Shown here: in pieces, positions 5,553 to 8,161 of the stretch | Layout of the letters: each line of letters begins with the position of its first letter | How positions within the stretch are numbered: the stretch's first letter is position 1 | DNA from: Burkholderiales bacterium | Lineage (GTDB): Bacteria > Pseudomonadota > Gammaproteobacteria > Burkholderiales > Burkholderiaceae_C | DNA length: 8,161 nucleotides | Assembly: GCA_028869035.1 (NCBI GenBank) | Contig: JAGWTL010000119.1 | Location: 1-8,161 of the forward strand | Reading direction: 5' to 3' | Notes under the pieces: model-generated | Seen by the model: only the letters and a program-made list of their open reading frames with translations | What the model was told of the DNA's origin: nothing | Databases searched by the model: none | Position numbers and translations under genes: made by a program

Positions 5553-6791
5553 ATGAAACCCGACACCACTGACATCCTGGTCGAAGACCTGCCGCCGGCG
5601 CAGACCCATCTGCGCATCGCCGTCGTCACCGAGACCTACCCGCCCGAGATCAACGGCGTGGCGCTCACGCTGCAGCGCGTGGTCGAAGGCCTGCGCGAGC
5701 GCGGCCACCAGGTGCAGCTGGTGCGCCCGCGCCAGGCCAGCGAAGCCACCCAGGCCGCGCCCGGGGTCCCCGACGATGTGCTGATGCGCGGCATGCCCAT
5801 CCCGCGTTACCCGCACCTGCAGCTGGGCCTGCCCTCGCGCCGCCAGCTGGAGCCGCTGTGGACACTGCAGCGCCCCGACCTGATCCATATCGCCACCGAA
5901 GGGCCGCTGGGCTGGTCGGCGCTGCGTGTGGCGCGCAAGCTGCGCATCCCCCTCACCTCGGACTTCCGCACCAACTTCCACGCCTACAGCAGCCACTACG
6001 GCATGGGCTGGCTCAGCAAGCCCATCATGGCTTACCTGCGCCGCTTTCACAACCAGACCCTGAGCACCATGGTGCCCACGCGCGAACTGGCCGAGCGCCT
6101 GGCCCAGGCCGGCTTCGAACGCCTGCAGGTGGTGGCGCGCGGTGTGGACACCGGCATCTTCGACCCGACCCTGCGCAACGAGGCGCTGCGCGCCGGCTGG
6201 GGCGCAGCGCCCGACACCCCGGTGCTGCTCTGCGTGGGACGCCTGGCCAAGGAAAAAAGCCTGCCCCTGCTGGTGCGCGCCTACGCCCAGGCCCGGCTGG
6301 TGCGGCCGGACCTGAAACTGGTGCTGGTGGGTGACGGCCCCATGCGGGCCGAACTGCAGGCCCTGGCCCCCGACGCCATCTTCACGGGCCAGCTCGGCCG
6401 CGCGGAACTGGCAAGGCACTACGCGAGCTCGGACATCTTCGGTTTCCCCAGCCAGACCGAGACCTTCGGCAATGTGGTGCTGGAGGCCATGGCCAGCGGC
6501 CTGGCCGTGCTGGCTTACGACTACGCCGCCGCCGCAGAAAACATCGCGCCCGGACAGACCGGCCTGCTGGCGCCCATGGACGACAGCGAGTCCTTCGTGC
6601 GCCAGCTGGTCGAGCTGGCGCAGGACGACGGGCTGCGCCAGCGCCTGCGTTCCGCCGCGCGCGGGGCCGCCCGGCTGCGCGACTGGCCGGGCATCGTGGC
6701 GCAGATCGAAAGCGTGATGAAACTGGCCATCGCCGACGGCCATGTGGCCAACGGCGCCCGCCTCTCAATCGCGCCGCAACAGATGGCCTGA
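5553..6791 (+). CDS. GT4-family glycosyltransferase (MgtA/SqdX-like)
   Basis: GT-B fold retaining glycosyltransferase of 412 aa, transferring a sugar from a nucleotide donor, probably at the cytoplasmic face of the membrane. The N-terminal acceptor domain opens with RIAVVTETYPPEINGVA (21-37) and contains SDFRTNFHAYSSHYG (136-150), a segment typical of mannosyltransferase/glycolipid synthases. The C-terminal donor domain has VGRLAKEKSL (228-237), LVGDGPMR (258-265) and the EX7E motif E303-TFGNVVL-E311. No signal peptide or membrane helix is seen. The donor (UDP-glucose or GDP-mannose) and acceptor cannot be read from sequence. The ATG at 5553 was chosen because conserved sequence begins soon after and the upstream frame (open from 5394) is low-complexity and covers the Pho-box region; the ribosome site is poor (AAGA, 7 bases upstream). 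It is divergent from the DUF962-like gene and convergent with lplT, overlapping it by 27 bases. Relatives make glycolipids that replace phospholipids when phosphate is scarce. Confidence 0.9.
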   Translation: MKPDTTDILVEDLPPAQTHLRIAVVTETYPPEINGVALTLQRVVEGLRERGHQVQLVRPRQASEATQAAPGVPDDVLMRGMPIPRYPHLQLGLPSRRQLEPLWTLQRPDLIHIATEGPLGWSALRVARKLRIPLTSDFRTNFHAYSSHYGMGWLSKPIMAYLRRFHNQTLSTMVPTRELAERLAQAGFERLQVVARGVDTGIFDPTLRNEALRAGWGAAPDTPVLLCVGRLAKEKSLPLLVRAYAQARLVRPDLKLVLVGDGPMRAELQALAPDAIFTGQLGRAELARHYASSDIFGFPSQTETFGNVVLEAMASGLAVLAYDYAAAAENIAPGQTGLLAPMDDSESFVRQLVELAQDDGLRQRLRSAARGAARLRDWPGIVAQIESVMKLAIADGHVANGARLSIAPQQMA

Positions 6792-8048
6792 CAGGGCTTT
6801 CAGTCCGGCCCGGCGGCGCCGGCGACAGAGTGTGCTGCCGATGAACAGGATCAGACCCAGGCCGGCCAGCGCCATGACCCGTTGCGCCGGCAGCTCCAGG
6901 GCGATCAGCCCCGCGTAGAGACCCAGCAGCACCAGGATGCTGAGGTTCTCGTTGAAGCCCTGCACCGCGATGGACTGACCCGCCGTCAGCAGGCGATGGC
7001 CGCGGTGCTGCAGCAGCGCGTTCATGGGCACCACCATCATGCCGCCCAACGCCCCTACAGCGAGCAGCACGGGCACGGCAGCGCGCCAGTCGGAGATGAA
7101 GAGCGCGCTCACCATGAAGGCGCCCATGAGCTGACCCAGCGGCAGGACCGCCGTGGCGTGGCGCAGGCGCAGGCGGCTGGCCACGAGCACGGCCCCGCCC
7201 ACCACGCCCATGGCCACGACGCCCTGCAGATAGGCGGCCTGGTCCAGGCCCAGACCCAGCGCCTGCACGGCCCACAGCAGCACGGCGAACTGCAGCATGG
7301 CGCCCAGGCCCCAGAACACCGTGGTCACGGTCAGCGAGAGACCGCCGCTGCGATCCCGCCAGAGCAAGGCATTGGCATGCCGGAAGTCGGCCAGCATCTG
7401 CATCGGACCCCGCCCGCGCACCGGATAAGACACGCCGCTGGGCACGATACGCAGATTGCACAGGGCCGAGAGGCTGTAGAGCGCGATCACGATAGACAAG
7501 GAGACATTGAGCGCGGGTGTGGACGCACCGGCCGAGAGCGGCCACAGCCCACCGGCCCAGGACACTGCCGGCGACTGCAGCCACAGCGGCGCCACCAGCA
7601 GGCCGCCCAGCACCGTGCCCAGCAAGACCGAAAGCACCACGGCCGACTCGACCCAGCCATTGGCCGCCACCAGCGCAGCCGGCGGCACGCTTTCGGTCAG
7701 CAGGCCGTACTTGGCTGGCGCGTAGGCCGAGGCCCCGAGACCCACCAGCGCAAAAGCCAGCATGGGATGCACACCGGCCAGCAGCGCCAGCGCGCCCAGC
7801 AGCTTGAGCCCGTTCATCCAGGCCATGAGACGGCGCTTGCACACCGCGTCGGCCAGCGCGCCGATGAAGGGCGCGAGGAAGACATAGGACAGCGTGAAGC
7901 TGAACTTGAGCAGAGGCGCCCACCACAGGGGCGCGCCCAGCACCTGCAGGTGCGCAATGGCGACGATGAGCAGCGCGTTGTCGGCCAGTGCGGAAAGAAA
8001 CTGGGTGGCCATGAGCCACCCGAAACCGCGCGGCAAATCTCTAGACAC
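6765..8048 (-). CDS. lplT: Lysophospholipid transporter LplT (MFS)
   Basis: Polytopic inner-membrane protein of 427 aa, about twelve hydrophobic segments, of the major facilitator superfamily. LplT flips lysophospholipids (chiefly lyso-PE) into the cytoplasmic leaflet for re-acylation. Family marks: QFLSALADNALLIVAIAHL (16-34), the MFS motif-A-like GALADAVCKRR (63-73), SAYAPAKYGLL (107-117), VPMNALLQHRG (340-350) and GFNENLSIL (364-372). E. coli LplT is 397 aa, so it is full length; an Arg-rich C-terminal tail (RRRRR near 409-413) follows the last helix. The start is GTG at 8048, since a TGA stop lies seven codons upstream and no in-frame ATG intervenes; the next ATG is codon 13. No strong Shine-Dalgarno is visible, only a purine-rich AAAGAA. 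In E. coli lplT is paired with aas, which is not in this window. The last 27 bases overlap the glycosyltransferase end. Confidence 0.92.
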   Translation of the reverse strand: MSRDLPRGFGWLMATQFLSALADNALLIVAIAHLQVLGAPLWWAPLLKFSFTLSYVFLAPFIGALADAVCKRRLMAWMNGLKLLGALALLAGVHPMLAFALVGLGASAYAPAKYGLLTESVPPAALVAANGWVESAVVLSVLLGTVLGGLLVAPLWLQSPAVSWAGGLWPLSAGASTPALNVSLSIVIALYSLSALCNLRIVPSGVSYPVRGRGPMQMLADFRHANALLWRDRSGGLSLTVTTVFWGLGAMLQFAVLLWAVQALGLGLDQAAYLQGVVAMGVVGGAVLVASRLRLRHATAVLPLGQLMGAFMVSALFISDWRAAVPVLLAVGALGGMMVVPMNALLQHRGHRLLTAGQSIAVQGFNENLSILVLLGLYAGLIALELPAQRVMALAGLGLILFIGSTLCRRRRRAGLKALSGHLLRRD

Positions 8049-8078
8049 TATTGATGTTTTCTTTATTCATGACACCTG

Positions 8079-8128
8079 CCGTTCAGGCTGAGCCTGTCGA
8101 AGCCCTTCGACAGGCTCAGGGCGAGCGG
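8079..8128. repeat. REP-like palindromic element (copy 2)
   Basis: Perfect 15-bp arms CTGAGCCTGTCGAAG (8088-8102) and CTTCGACAGGCTCAG (8105-8119) are separated by only CC, giving a tight hairpin. The outer CCGTTC (8079-8084) pairs with GAGCGG (8123-8128) allowing one G-T pair. It is the same element as at 4610-4720, but simple rather than nested. It lies about 30 bases upstream of the lplT start, in the 113-base non-coding end of the window. Confidence 0.85.
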
Positions 8129-8161
8129 ATGTGAGGTGCTTGTCATGATTTATGAAAGCCT

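Noticed and set aside
5475..6743. 422-residue open frame on the minus strand
   Set aside because: Antisense to the glycosyltransferase, Gln/His/Ala-rich and without recognisable motifs.
6382..8019. 545-residue open frame on the minus strand, and the 390-residue plus-strand frame 6882-8054
   Set aside because: Both are shadows of lplT and the glycosyltransferase with biased composition; LplT motifs lie in another frame.
8063..8076. Possible Pho box before lplT (minus strand GTGTCAT-GAAT)
   Set aside because: Only one half-site matches; the units at the correct spacing on either side do not resemble CTGTCAT.
1..8161. CRISPR arrays, tRNA/rRNA genes, insertion-sequence transposases, phage genes
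   Set aside because: No regularly spaced direct repeats, RNA-gene landmarks or transposase/integrase motifs were seen; the only repeats are the two REP-like palindromes.

Overview
The window is GC-rich with strong third-position GC bias, so nearly every gene has long antisense shadow frames. The protein families, together with two copies of a dispersed palindrome built on CTGAG(C/T)xTGTCGAAG, suggest a betaproteobacterium of the order Burkholderiales, probably Comamonadaceae. The taxonomic call is inference from sequence character only.

Layout. (1) 1-492 (+): the 3' part of a gene whose product joins a carboxymuconolactone-decarboxylase/AhpD-like tail to a C-terminal Rieske [2Fe-2S] domain. 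(2) about 581-1738 (+): an AcoR-like GAF/PAS/Fis-HTH regulator that lacks the sigma-54 AAA+ domain. (3) 1739-2003: gene-free convergent spacer with several short hairpins. (4) 2004-2882 (-): phosphatidylserine decarboxylase (psd). (5) 2947-4596 (+): a large class-III, glutamate-1-semialdehyde-aminomutase-like PLP enzyme, divergent from psd. (6) 4610-4720: a nested REP-like palindrome between convergent genes. (7) 4726-5373 (-): a His-rich multi-pass membrane protein resembling the DUF962/Mpo1 family. (8) 5553-6791 (+): a GT4 glycosyltransferase, divergent from (7). (9) 6765-8048 (-): an LplT-like lysophospholipid transporter whose 3' end overlaps the glycosyltransferase tail to tail. (10) 8079-8128: a second palindrome copy upstream of lplT.

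How the genes fit together. From psd to lplT the theme is membrane lipids: PE synthesis, lysophospholipid import, a GT4 enzyme of a type that can glycosylate lipids, and a membrane protein of a family with a fatty-acid-oxidising member. The most interesting observation is that the spacer between the DUF962-like gene and the glycosyltransferase carries back-to-back sequences matching the PhoB (Pho box) consensus CTGTCAT-N4-CTGTCAT, one pointing at each gene. A further candidate lies before the aminotransferase with a plausible -10 ten bases downstream. This suggests, but does not prove, a phosphate-starvation membrane-remodelling locus. The first 1.7 kb (Rieske protein and regulator) looks like a separate functional unit.
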